Below, in pieces: positions 26,788-38,276 of a stretch of 64,000 bases of DNA (position 1 is the stretch's first letter; each line of letters starts with the position of its first letter). Location of the stretch: contig JAQFWX010000045.1 in NCBI GenBank assembly GCA_027605045.1, positions 62,001 to 126,000 on the forward strand, read 5' to 3'. The position numbers were made by a program, and so were the translations under genes. This DNA comes from Phallus indusiatus. Its lineage: Eukaryota; Basidiomycota; Agaricomycetes; Phallales; Phallaceae. The notes beneath the pieces are model-generated. The model worked only from the letters and a program-made list of their open reading frames with translations, was not told the origin of the DNA and ran no database searches.

Positions 26788-29248
26788 TTATTCAGGAGGT
26801 GGTTCAATAGGCAGGTTCTTTCTTATCCGTTCAATATAATGGTCAATAGTCTTCTTGTGGATTCGATGATGCTCCTGCCAGCCTTTCCACGGATGATGAG
26901 GGTACTGAAGACATCATCAAAACATGATAGTGAACCAGATTGTAAGTCAAAACGCACCGATTTGGCAAAGGCTTGAAATATTTGATCCGAAGTACCCTGG
27001 GGTTGAGTTGCAAAGTACCGTGCAAGGAAAACATCATCTTCGTTACTGTATCGTAGTTTCTTTTCTGGTAGGGGTGCAGGTGGGCCACTCGCATCGTCTG
27101 GTTCCAACTCATGTTTATGGCGGCGCCAGTATTTCATCCAAGAAGCACGAGAATGATGTGGAGCCTGTAATAACCCGAATCTAAATGATGCAGCTTCGCC
27201 TCAATACTGCTTGTGTCAACTCACACGTTCCGCAACATCCTTCCAGAACTGTACCATGTCGACTTCTCCATCCCTGGCCCTGTTTATCAAAATTAGACAC
27301 AGACACAACAAGATTAATGAATTATGATGGCTACTTACTTTCTGTATCTTAGAAAGCGCATCAAGAAATTAACATCTTCTGCGGTGAACGCGATGCCTTT
27401 TCCAGTGGTGCTTCTAGTAAGCGCTCGAGGAGGGGTGGGTGATCGATTTCGTTGTTTTTGAGGGAAGTTGACAGCAGTTGCAACAGCACCAGAAGAATCA
27501 AGGACCGGTTCATCTTCACCCATCAAAGGTCCCGGGCTGGGCGTGCGTTCATTGACATCCATCTGATAAGCACCTAAACGTATTTGATGCTTGTTGCAGT
27601 ATCTTCGCCAGCTATAGAACCTATAGGATATATTTTTACATGTTAGCACAAATGGTACACAAATGCTCGTACTGATAACGTACGTATGATGCGGTGCCTG
27701 TGAAAAGAAGGGGAACTCCTTGAGCATGTCATGAATGGTAAAATAGGAGGAACGTACTTTGACAGCAATTCTCTCGCATATCTCTCTGAGACTGGTGTAC
27801 TGCATCAGCTACCTCCGTGTTGCTGTGTTTCAAACTGAACAGTCTTACCTCAGGACAAGACCTTGATCCTGGCAATAGTCGATGTACTTCTTAAGATATT
27901 CTACGTCGTCTGCAGTATATAGGTTACCCCCATATGTTGATTTGAGAATACGGGTAGGTGGCGTGGGAGATCTTGCTGGAGGTTTCTTGGGAGGAACCAA
28001 CGAAGACGGATTTACAGGTCCACTGACTGCTGTTGAACGAGTACGCTTGCGGCCTCGTTGACTTTGAGCGGCAGGCGCTGGCGCGGGAGCATCCGGGGGC
28101 GCTGCAGATGCCTGGGTGGCTGTGGGATTCGATGGACCGGCAGTGGAAGTGGGATTATCGATCTCAAGATAACTGTTGTCAGGATATGGAGCTGCGAACT
28201 ATAGGAGTTAAAAGCAGGGCCGAATATTGTGATATCAAAAAAAAACGCGAACTGACCTGATTAGAGTAATAATCTGTTCCAGTGGACCAATCGTGTTCTG
28301 GTCGGTATCTTGTATAGTCCGCATAATCGTTCGAGGTTGTTCCAGGTGCTTCGAGAGGTGCAAAGGGAGGCGAGGGTGGGGGTGGAGGTTGGTGATGCCA
28401 CAATTGCGGTCGATGAGGATGAGCGATGACATGTTGAATATGAGTTGCTTGAGGAGGTATTCCACCAGAATCTGGCCACGACGTTGTTTGATGCGTAGGA
28501 TAGGGGTAAGGGTGCACATAAGGACCAGGACCAGATGGCAGGGGAGCATGCTGTGGCTGAGGAGGCAATGCCGCTTCAGGTTGAGTTGGGATAGCGGTAG
28601 TACGGGTAGTTCTCCGGGAGGATGATTCCTCCGGGGGCTGAGACCCTACTCTATTGTTGTGTGAAATCAGAGGAACAATAACGGTAACGAATAAAGCTTA
28701 CCTCTCTTCACCGGTCAACTTGAACCCGGCCCAGTTGTCCTTGAATGCTAGCAATTGAGACTGCTTGACACATTCGAATACCCAACGAGCGTCTAAAACT
28801 AATTTGCCTCTTTTGTTGGCATATTGTCGAAACAAAGATTGACCGGCTTGCTTGTGGGGATCCACTGCACAAAGGGAGTTGGAATATATTATGAGAAAAC
28901 AGGAAATGCGAAATGGTGGTCGAAGAGTGCCTACCCAAGATATAAGTCACAGAGCTATAGCTGGGCGATAGGGAACCTCCATGGCTCTATATGAGCAAAG
29001 AATGGAAATCGAGACAATTGTGAGCATTTGGCAAACGGAGGAACGGGAGTCGAACTTGCCTGAATTAGCTGTTCTATGCGTTCTTTGTCTGGGACGTCCT
29101 TGTCGACGTAGAACAATAAAGGGGCCCCGAGCATGGGGTCGGTGAATAAATCCGCATTGGCGGAGGGGAGTGTTTGGTCATTGCTCACCGGCTGAGGTTG
29201 TGGTCGGGAGCGAGAAGGGCGAGATGGTTTGCTGGTTGCAGGGGGCAT
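26788..29248 (-). CDS. RAP1: RAP1-like telomere protein: BRCT plus three Myb-like repeats
   Basis: The start at 29248 (MPPATSKPSRP) leads into an N-terminal BRCT domain: PMLGAPLLFYVDKDVPDKER, a GC-AG intron (28987-29059), SHGGSLSPSYSSVTYILVD, FRQYANKRGKLVLDARWVFE. A Pro/Gln/His-rich linker follows, then three Myb-like units. Each has an acidic start (YTADDVEYLKKYI, FTAEDVNFLMRFL, YSNEDDVFLARYF), a middle helix and a PHH-x3-[SG]W core: APHHTFYSW, APHHSRASW, YPHHPWKGW. The protein ends soon after the third (LPIEPPPE), without an obvious RAP1 C-terminal domain. BRCT plus Myb in this order is the Rap1 layout, so a role at telomeres is inferred. It could instead be another Myb/BRCT regulator. Splice phases are consistent. 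Confidence 0.7.
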
Positions 29249-29794
29249 CGACAGGTAGGACCTCTAACTCTCGGAGAAGGTCGAGCTTTTGAGGTTTGGA
29301 ACTCCGACGGACCACTGCGTGCCAATGGAGCATGACAATAAACTACTATTTGTTTTAATCGAGATATAGGCTGTGTACATGAGATACAATTGTAATACTT
29401 AGTGTTTCAATTTGTAGATGAACTTGTTCTATGGCGTTTCAGGTGTTCCAAAGTATCGATTCAAGCAGTGTGCCAGTCGCCTCGGCCCTCGGCTGTGTGT
29501 ACTGACATCAGATGCTCATGATGACACTACCATATTATTTATGTATTATTTCCTGGTCTAATCCATCATAATCGTGGCCGAATTTCGCTCAACGATCCCA
29601 TTTGATTATTTGCCCGCCATCAGGTCCTTGTCCAATCAACAGTCGCCCTTCGAAACTCAGAACGGAGACTAGTGATTATCTAATCTGTTTGTCCAGGTTT
29701 GTCCCCGCCTGTCCATCTTCTCTCCAAACTATATACCTCTTGCACCTTGCAGCTTTCCCGCGACGACCTCAGCAACGACCTTTCCTTCCATCAG
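29249..29794. promoter_or_regulatory. RAP1-like / CDC24 divergent promoter region
   Basis: A 546-bp divergent gap. A plus-strand frame is open upstream of the chosen CDC24 start (29699-29794), so an N-terminal extension is possible. No named binding site was recognised. Confidence 0.45.
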
Positions 29795-32700
29795 ATGACA
29801 TCCGTCTCCAGCCGCAAAAAGTCCATCGTTGGCGCGAATGGCATCCCCTCTATTGACATACCACAGCAGAATAATACCCTTCTGAACAAATCCGCATCAC
29901 AGTCAACATCGCTTTACCAACAATGCTCTCAGTTACGCTCCCGCTTAATGAGCATCCGCCACTTTCCCGCTTTTTTGGAGCTTCCGATCCCCCAGGTCGA
30001 CGTCAGAAAGTCTACCGACATGGTCCACGACCTATGGGATCATCTCCAGCTAGGCGTGCCCCTCGTCTACCTTTTCAATCTTCTCCCGCCCCCAGCCATC
30101 CCTATCGAAAATATAAACACCGATCCCAGTCGCATAGATCTCTCTCAGCTCACAAACAAAGACCACACCGTCCGCAAAAGCAGGCAGCGTCCCATTGCCC
30201 AGGTCATCATGGGGATAGCGCGTTTACAGAAGGATGGCCATTGGAGTTCCGACCTAAATTTCACAGTCGGTGACCTTTTAGAGAACGACACGAATGGATT
30301 TGTCAAGGTAAGCCCCTTTCCCCCCTCCACCAAGTAATCCGCGCCAATTATTTTCTCACAACGCCCTCTCTCTCATAGGTTGTTCAAACCTTGTCGTATC
30401 TTGTCGAACGTCTACCTTCTGACGTATTCTCCGAGCATCCACCCTTTGCACTTTCGCCTCCAGCAAATGTCTCCCAGTCTTCATTTCAATCAGTACACTC
30501 GGGCGAAAGCAGTATCCCCGAAGAAGTGGAGCGCAAAAATATCATTCGAGAAATGTTGGAGACGGAGCGAAAATATGTACAAGATTTAGAAGTCATGCAG
30601 GCAAGTATTTTCGCACTTGAAATTAGTAGCACCTTTTTTTTCTTACCCTTTTCTTTTCGTGACCCAATTCAGAAATACGCCACCACACTCCTCCACAGTC
30701 GTATCATCGACCAAGATACAATCCATCACCTCTTCCCAGGTCTTCTCAAATTACTGGATTTCCAGCGCAGATTCCTCATCTCTATGGAACAAATTGCCGA
30801 AAATCCATGGAAGGACCAAGCATGGGGAACGTTATTTACAGACAATGTACGTACAGACATTATACCCTATTTGGCATTGGCTTCGGACGGAGACGTCCGG
30901 AACGTTGCTATATGGCGCTCTCATCCCCTTGTTCCCTTTACTCATTCTCGACTATTTCAGGAGGACGAATTTCAAGTGTATGAACCCTACTGCGCTAATT
31001 ACACGAATGCTACCGACGTCCTTTTGGCTGAAGAACAAAATTTGATGGTATGCTGTCCTTCCGTTGGCAACAGAAAGATGACCTGAGAGTCTATTTTTAT
31101 TTTTATTTTTTAGTCTCTGGCTGAGGTAATCAACCCCAAATCAGAGCTACCCGCATTCCTAATTAAGCCCGTCCAACGAATATGCAAATACCCGCTTCTT
31201 TTGGATGTGAGTCTAAAAATTTTAACCGACGCATCTCCCCCATTTACCCCCTTTGTAGCAATTGGTCAAAAAGTCGTCGCCCGCCGACTATCCCTTGTAT
31301 GATAATCTTGTCGAAGGTTCAGCTGCGGCGAAACGCGTGGCTGATAAGATTAACGAAGCTCAAAGGCGAGCAGAAAATCTGCTAACAGTAAAATCCCTTC
31401 AGCTTCGCGTAGAAGACTGGAAGGGTCATAGCCTTCAAAGTTTTGGCGATCTTCTCCTTGACGATATATTCCTGGTTACCAAATCCGAAGTTGATCGGGA
31501 ATACCATGTGTTTCTCTTTGAAAAAATCATTCTATGTTGTAAAGAAGCAGTCGTTGTGCCCAGCAAAAAGGTCGGGAAGAATAACACTTTACTGAAGAGA
31601 CATGCGCAAGCGTTGGGTCCTAATAGTGCGTTGTCGAAGAAGAAGACCACTCCTCTCCTTTTGAAAGGACGAATCTTTTTGAATAACGTCACTAGTGCAC
31701 GGAGAGTAACAATACAGGGCGGTAAGCTTGCGTTTTGCAACAAATGTGATAAAATTTACTCATCTTTTTTACCTTAAGATGCTCACGCACTGCGAGTTTT
31801 TTGGCGCGGTGAAGATGACACCGAGTACTTCACCTTGCGGTGTAGATCAGAAGAGCAACTGAAGCAGTGGGAAGCGACTATCAACCGATTGATAGAGCAG
31901 GTCAACACTCGAAGGAACAGTGAACGCCCCACAACCGCTCAGCATTTCCAACGTGTCAAGGCTTTGAGGCTGGAGCGGGAGAGGGCCCTGCAAATGCAAG
32001 AGAAGCAACACGAAAGAACATCATCTCTGAGCTTGTCTCAACCCCTAACTGGCCAATCACTGCGCTCGTTACCTTATCGTACTGAACCCTGGCAAAACGG
32101 AAACGACAATCGAGCATCGCATCAAACGACGTTGTCTGCGTCGTCCCCTGGCTCCACGTACCCTCACTCCGCCTATTCCTACGGAGAAGACTTATACGCA
32201 GACAACGACGAGTCTGAGTATGGTCAAGGGAGAGGGTTGTCAGGACGAGGCACTCCCTTAGGAGTAAGGCGTCCTGGAGACTCGACAAGCCTGCCGCCAG
32301 AACAACGAAACAACTCGTACACGCACGACCGTCTGCGTGCTAAAACCGAGGAGCCTTCCGGCCCAATTATTCAATCGTGGCGAAGCCAGAATTATCCCGG
32401 GTCGTCTCCTTCGCCCCTGCCTCCTGGTGCTATGCCTGCTCGATCACCGGCACCAATGATGTCTACCAGAACTAGTTCTGATGCCAGTGCTGGATCCAAC
32501 GGTGGTGTACCACCTGTAATGCGCCCCGGTTTACGTAGTAAATTCAGCACCACTCGTTTACGAGATGACGAAGAGCAGCTCTCGAGTGGCTCGTTTTCGC
32601 GTACGGGATCACAATCCAGCATCACCGCTACTTCCACCGGTGGAACACGAGCGAGAAGCTCATCTAACCCCTCGCAATATAACGGTCCCAAAGTTACGCC

Positions 32701-33178
32701 ACCACCTTTGCCTACCGGTTACTGGAATGGAAGTAAAGGTAATGAGCGAAATCGCGGCAGTGGATCGAGTCAATCGACGGGTGAGAGCTCGGACTACTCG
32801 CCACCGCACACGGGGTCGCCCATCACCTCCTTTGGATCCGTGGATTCTACCTTGGGCATCAATATGCACCAGAACAGTATTCGATCGACACGGTCCCAAG
32901 TGTTCGCTGGTCGAAGAGATCATGTCTTTATAAAAGTGCGTTATGGCGAGGACATATTTACCATTGATCTACCTCGGGACGTTGAGTACGAAGACCTTAT
33001 TGGCAATGTCGGTCACAAAGTCCGCCGGTGTGGTCCTCGTCGAACTAATGCGTCTTTGCGGATTAAATACGAAGACGAAGATGGCGACCTGGTCAATCTG
33101 TCCACAACGGAAGATCTTCAAATAGCTTTCGATATGGCCATGGCTAAAGGAGCACCGTTAACGCTATATGTTCAATAA
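29795..33178 (+). CDS. CDC24: Cdc24-type Rho guanine-nucleotide exchange factor (CH-like, DH, PH, PB1)
   Basis: This activator of Cdc42 controls polarised growth. The start at 29795 (MTSVSSRKKSIVGANG) precedes the Cdc24 N-terminal CH-like domain (SLYQQCSQLRSRLMSIRHFP, LWDHLQLGVPLVYLFNLLP, WSSDLNFTVGDLLENDTNGF). The DH domain follows (IREMLETERKYVQDLEVMQ, LLKLLDFQRRFLISMEQIA, AFLIKPVQRICKYPLLL), then PH (LLLDDIFLVTKSEVDREYHV, LFEKIILCCKEAV, ALRVFWRGEDDTEYFTLRC). A long Ser/Pro-rich linker leads to a C-terminal PB1 domain (VFIKVRYGEDIFTIDLPRDV, LRIKYEDEDGDLVNLSTTED, PLTLYVQ), the site that binds the Bem1-type scaffold. About seven introns are in phase; intact. Confidence 0.94.
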
Positions 33179-33758
33179 GCAGGGTGTCAGGTCCACAGGA
33201 GTTTGTTTCTTTTATAGCACTCACTAATGCTTTTTACATGAGATATTTAATGATCCCAGCACAGTCCTTTTTTCTTTTTTTCGCCTTGATATTATACTTG
33301 ATAAACAAGATTTTGTAGCAATTGATTCCACAATGCGGTTTCTTTTACTGTTTTCGTTATGTTTCATCCCCAATTTTTCATCACTCGTTTTATATCCCTG
33401 TTTCTTTCTTGTTTCCTTTGTTCCTTTTTTTGTTTTGTTTTTCCACGAACACTCTTTGTTTTCTATGCCGTTTCTACTACTCCAATTCTTTGTCTTTCGT
33501 TCCGTTCATCCTATATTTTCGGATAATCTTTACCGAGTAAAATCCGTGTATCCTATAACGAATAGATTTGTTTTTCGACACAATGGATGCGTACATCTGA
33601 GATCCTAGTTTTTGCTTGAATCTTGACAGTCCTTTGAAAGCTTGAGCCTGAAGACCGCGATCGTTCTAGGCCCCACTGCCCGACTCGATCTTGCTTGAGC
33701 GATGACGCGATGACGTCAGGAAAAAAAACCAAAATCAACTTGGCCTTCTTCCTTCGCC
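33179..33758. other. CDC24-GH63 intergenic region with a CRE
   Basis: This 580-bp tandem gap is very T-rich at about 33320-33540; open frames there are a product of low-complexity sequence. TGACGTCA, the palindromic CRE/bZIP site, lies at 33711-33718, 41 bp before the GH63 ATG and next to a second TGACGCGA-type half-site. Confidence 0.5.
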
Positions 33759-36700
33759 ATGTCCTCTGCTGACGTTCTTAGAGAGAAAATCCATTCTGGC
33801 ATACATGGGACACCGAAATTGTCCTCTAGTCCACACGCATCGGATCTCACAATCAACATACCGAAACCCGCACCATCCCCAAGTCCGGTTTTGCCTACTA
33901 AAGTCAAGGCAAACGAGACATCTAAAAACGGGAAATCTTACGCCACGTATAGGGAAAAGGTCCTGGACTTGTTGAGGACAGAGTATGAAGGTGTAGAGAA
34001 GTACAGACTTGACCAAGACGAGGCTCGCGAGAAGCACTGGAAGCGATGGGGTCCTTATCTCAGCGACAGACAATGGGTTAGAGACAGCTCTTATACCCAC
34101 CGTTTTTTTTTTCACGCATTCACACACAAAATTTGATTTTCAAAGGCAACCGTTCGTGAAGATTACTCTGCCAATGGTGATGCTTGGAGTCACTTTCCTC
34201 ACGAGCATGCAAGATCGAGGGCTTATCGCTGGGGAGAAGACGGTCTAGCTGGGATCTCGGACAATCACTTGCGGCTTTGCTTCGCATTAGGTCTTTGGAA
34301 TGGGGTTGATCCTATTCTTAAAGAAAGACTTTTTGGTGTTACTGGTCACCAAGGAAATCACGGAGAAGACGTGAAAGAGCTTTATTGGTATCTAGACTCC
34401 ACTCCAACGCACTCTTACATGAAGTAAGTAACCGTTGTTTGATACGAGCATATATATCTAATCATTCTCAGGTTTCTTTACAAATACCCTCAAAGAGAAT
34501 TTCCTTATGAACAATTGATCAAGGAAAACGCATCCAGAGGAAGAGATGTATCAGAATATGAAATTTTGGATACTGATGCTTTTGCCGAAGATCGCTATTG
34601 GGATGTTTTCGTAGAGGTTAGCTCTTTATTTCCTTCCGTCAGACCCGGTCCTAAGATGTTACAATCAGTATGCCAAGGAGGCTGAGGATCCCAACAGCAT
34701 TGGCATCCGTATTACAGCTTTCAACCGCGGGCCCGATCCGGCTACATTGCACATAATACCGCAACTATGGTTTCCCAACACTTGGTCTTGGCCCCTTCCT
34801 GAGCCCCCTCGCCCCTCTTTGACGTACATTCCCGCCAAAGATGACTTACCTCAAGCTATATACGCTAAGCATGAATCATTGGGAAAGACTCGGCTTTGGT
34901 GTAGTCCGTCTCCTCCCCCGATAGACGCACAAGGCGAAGTCACTACTACAAACGATCAATCTGAGATCGGGGTGGTTCCTGAGCTCATGTTCACCGAGAA
35001 TGACACCAATTATCAAAGGCTCTATGGAGGAAAGAACCTGTCACCTTACGTCAAGGATGCTTTTCATGATCATATCATTCCATCTCATAGACTTTCGCAA
35101 AAGGGTCTAGCTTCTAATGGTGTTGCTCACTCCGAGATACAGGAGCCACAATTCATCAACCCAGACAAATGCGGTACCAAAGCGGGTGCTCATTACGCCT
35201 TTAATGATGTACCGGGCAACGGCGGTTGTGTTGTGGTTAGACTCAAACTAACACCGCGTTCTGCCGAAAGGGATGCTACGATATATGACGAAGAGCTATT
35301 TGACAACTTGGTTGATGAACGACGTTCGGAATCCGATGAGTTTTACAATCGACTGGTTGGTGGACCTCTCAGCGAGGATTTCAAGCAAATTGCTCGGCAA
35401 GCGTTAGCTGGGATGTTATGGTCTAAGCAGTACTATAAGTTCGTCCAATCTGAGTGGATCAAAGGAGATCCTGCCCAGCCACCCCCACCCCCAGAGCGAA
35501 AATGGGTCCGCAATAAGGTGAGGTTGAAAAGAGGTCGTCTGTTTTACGATCCTTTACTGATACAATGATTCAAGGAATGGAAACATCTACATATCGACGA
35601 CATACTGAGTATGCCAGACAAGGTAGGTCACCTCTTTTGTATAATTTACGAGACTGACCAATTCAAAGTGGGAATATCCGTTTTTTGCGGCCGTAAGATT
35701 TTATTTGCTAGCAAAAATAACATGTTCAGTGCTTATGCTATTATCTTTAGTGGGATACCGCCTTTCATTGCATTCCTTTGGCCATGGTCGATCCCGCGTT
35801 CGCAAAAAAACAACTCGACTTGTTGACCCGCGAATGGTACATGAAACCAGATGGGCAAATTCCGGCATATGAATGGAACTTTAGTGATGTGAACCCACCT
35901 GTCCATGCATGGTTAGTGCTTTTCCGGTGAAGTGTTATATCTGTGTGCTTAAAATCTACAGGGCGACATTCCGCGTGTTTAAGATAGAGCGGAAGTTAAC
36001 GGGAAAAGAAGATTTAAAATTTTTGGAGCGTGTGTTTCAGAAATTGCTACTAAACTTCACTTGGTGCGTGAAAATCATGGCTTGTGTAATTCATCGCTAA
36101 ATAGGCGTTTTTTTAGGTGGGTTAATCGTAAGGATCAAGGCGGAAACAATATCTTCGAGGGTGGATTCCTAGGTCTAGACAACATAGGTGCATTCAATCG
36201 TTCTGAGCCTTTACCCACTGGCGGAGTTCTACGACAAGCCGATGGAACCGCTTGGATGGCGTTTTTCTGCCTTAACATGTAAGAAAATATATCTAATGTT
36301 TATTCTCTCTACTTATTTTTTGTGAATTCGGTAGGTTAAATATGTCATTAGAGTTAGCCAAACACAATCCCGTTTATGAGGATATCGCGAGCAAATTTTT
36401 CGAGGTAAGCAGTTTCGCGCTATTCTTCGAGAACGTGCTTTATATTTATTTATTTTTAAGCATTTCATTTTCATTGCCGATGCTATGACCTACAAGGAAG
36501 GTGACAATGAAATGAGCCTGTGGAACGAAGAAGATGGATTTTATTATGATGCCATTCAATTTGGACCCGGAAATTCCCATCAGCTTGCCATTCGTAGTCT
36601 CGTTGGGCTTATACCTCTGTATGCTACGTTAACATTGGAACCTTCTGTCATCAATCGGCTTCCTGGGTTCAAGAAGAGGATGGAATGGTTTATAGATCAC

Positions 36701-38027
36701 CGTTCTGAGGTTGCTCAAAGAAATATGGCTAACATGCGAAGTAAGTATCTTCTGCCTTGCGTCAATCGATTTATTATTTATTGTTCTAGTTTCTGGAAGG
36801 GGAGAGCGAAGATTACTCGCCCTGGCTAGTCGTGAACGACTTCTTAGAATACTGCAACGTGCACTTGATGAAACCGAATTTTTGAGCGAATTCGGCATCA
36901 GATCGTGAGTTTCTCCTTTTTTCTCTACGATTCCTGTTAATGACAAAATTATCAGGCTTTCTTTATACCATAAAACTAACCCATATTCCATCCAAGTCAA
37001 TGGCGAATCTTATGCTGTGAATTATTGGCCCGGTGATTCTCATTCCGGAATGTTCGGTAAGGCTTACCGTTACTCATCTAATCCTCTAAATTTATGTTTT
37101 GAGTAGGTGGGAATAGTAATTGGTATGCATAAGTCGGACAGTTATCTACCGTCTTAATTAATGTTTCTATATTATTAAGGAGAGGTCCCATATGGTAAGT
37201 AAATCGAATGATACTCACGAAGTTAAATATAACTATGTTTAGGTTGGCCGTTAACTTCTTATTCATCGAGTCACTACAACGTTTTCATCAGTATTATGGC
37301 GACGATCTTCAGGTTCGTTGATAACTACTACCGTCGAAACATTTGTGATCAAGGTTTGGTTTTCAAGGTCGAGTGCCCAACTGGCAGTGGGGAGTATATG
37401 AATCTGGCCAACGTGGCTGAAGAAATTCAACACAGGATAATCCATATATTTGGAAGAGATGTGACTGGGCGAAGAGCGACTAACGGAGGAAACGATACGT
37501 TGGATTATAACGTTAATTTCCGGGACTACGTGCATTTTTACGAAGTAAGAAATATCTATGAATTAAAGGCGGAAGTTCTCTAACTGGTCAAAGTTCTTCC
37601 ATGGTGATAATGGAAAGGGTTTGGGTGCTTCGCACCAAACTGGCTGGTATTTGTTCAATTCTTTCCCCTGCCGATTTTGATCGCTCATTCCTATTTTGAA
37701 AAGGACTGGCTTGGTGGCATACCACTTAATGCAAAGTGGTATTACTTGCCGGCTGCCGAAAACTCCTCGAAGTTAGTGTCTATTATAAAATTATAACTGT
37801 ATATGATCATTAATATTTTCGATAGCCCCGAGAAGTGTCGCAAACTATTACTTCGATGTTTGTCTTAATGTGAATGCCTCCAGCACATCAAAATACTGAC
37901 CAAATTTTCGAAACAGGAACATCTTGATTATCGTTCGGAACGTGGAGATCAATCTGTTTCAGCTACCCCACGCACGACTGCTTCCGAAATCATGACCTTA
38001 AGTGATCTTTCTCCTGATGCTCTTTAA
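33759..38027 (+). CDS. GH63-type (mannosyl-oligosaccharide glucosidase/MGH1-like) glycoside hydrolase
   Basis: This is a large (alpha/alpha)6-barrel hydrolase resembling the GH63/MGH1-like group shared by fungi and bacteria. The ATG at 33759 gives [14 protein letters not shown], with no signal peptide, so it is probably cytosolic. Recognised segments are [92 protein letters not shown] and [17 protein letters not shown]. They continue [89 protein letters not shown] and [20 protein letters not shown]. They finish [31 protein letters not shown]. The final 47-nt intron (about 37870-37918) gives [11 protein letters not shown]... and the stop at 38027; without it the frame ends at about 37908. More than 15 exons; intact. 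The substrate is uncertain. Confidence 0.85.
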
Positions 38028-38276
38028 GCGGCGTCGTTTTGTGTGTCTTTTATCATCACTCCCCAACACGAAAAGGAGTGAAATGGTCTGTCACTCAGTA
38101 GATACCTTTATCGCACTTTCTCTTATCTTTTATGTTCGGTAGAGCTTATATAAACATAGTTGGCTATTCACAAATTGAAATAGTTTTCATAGAATTTCAA
38201 GTAGAAGGTGAACTGGGCAATTCATGAGGCGGATGACTAAGCGAACTGAATTTACTGCTTCAAGCTTCCAATTACC
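38028..38276. other. GH63 / MTF1-like intergenic region
   Basis: A 249-bp tandem gap holding the GH63 3' flank and the promoter of the mitochondrial gene. Nothing was recognised. Confidence 0.4.

Noticed and set aside
33320..33610. Overlapping open frames rich in Phe/Leu/Ser downstream of CDC24
   Set aside because: They come from a T-rich low-complexity stretch and have no gene structure or motif.
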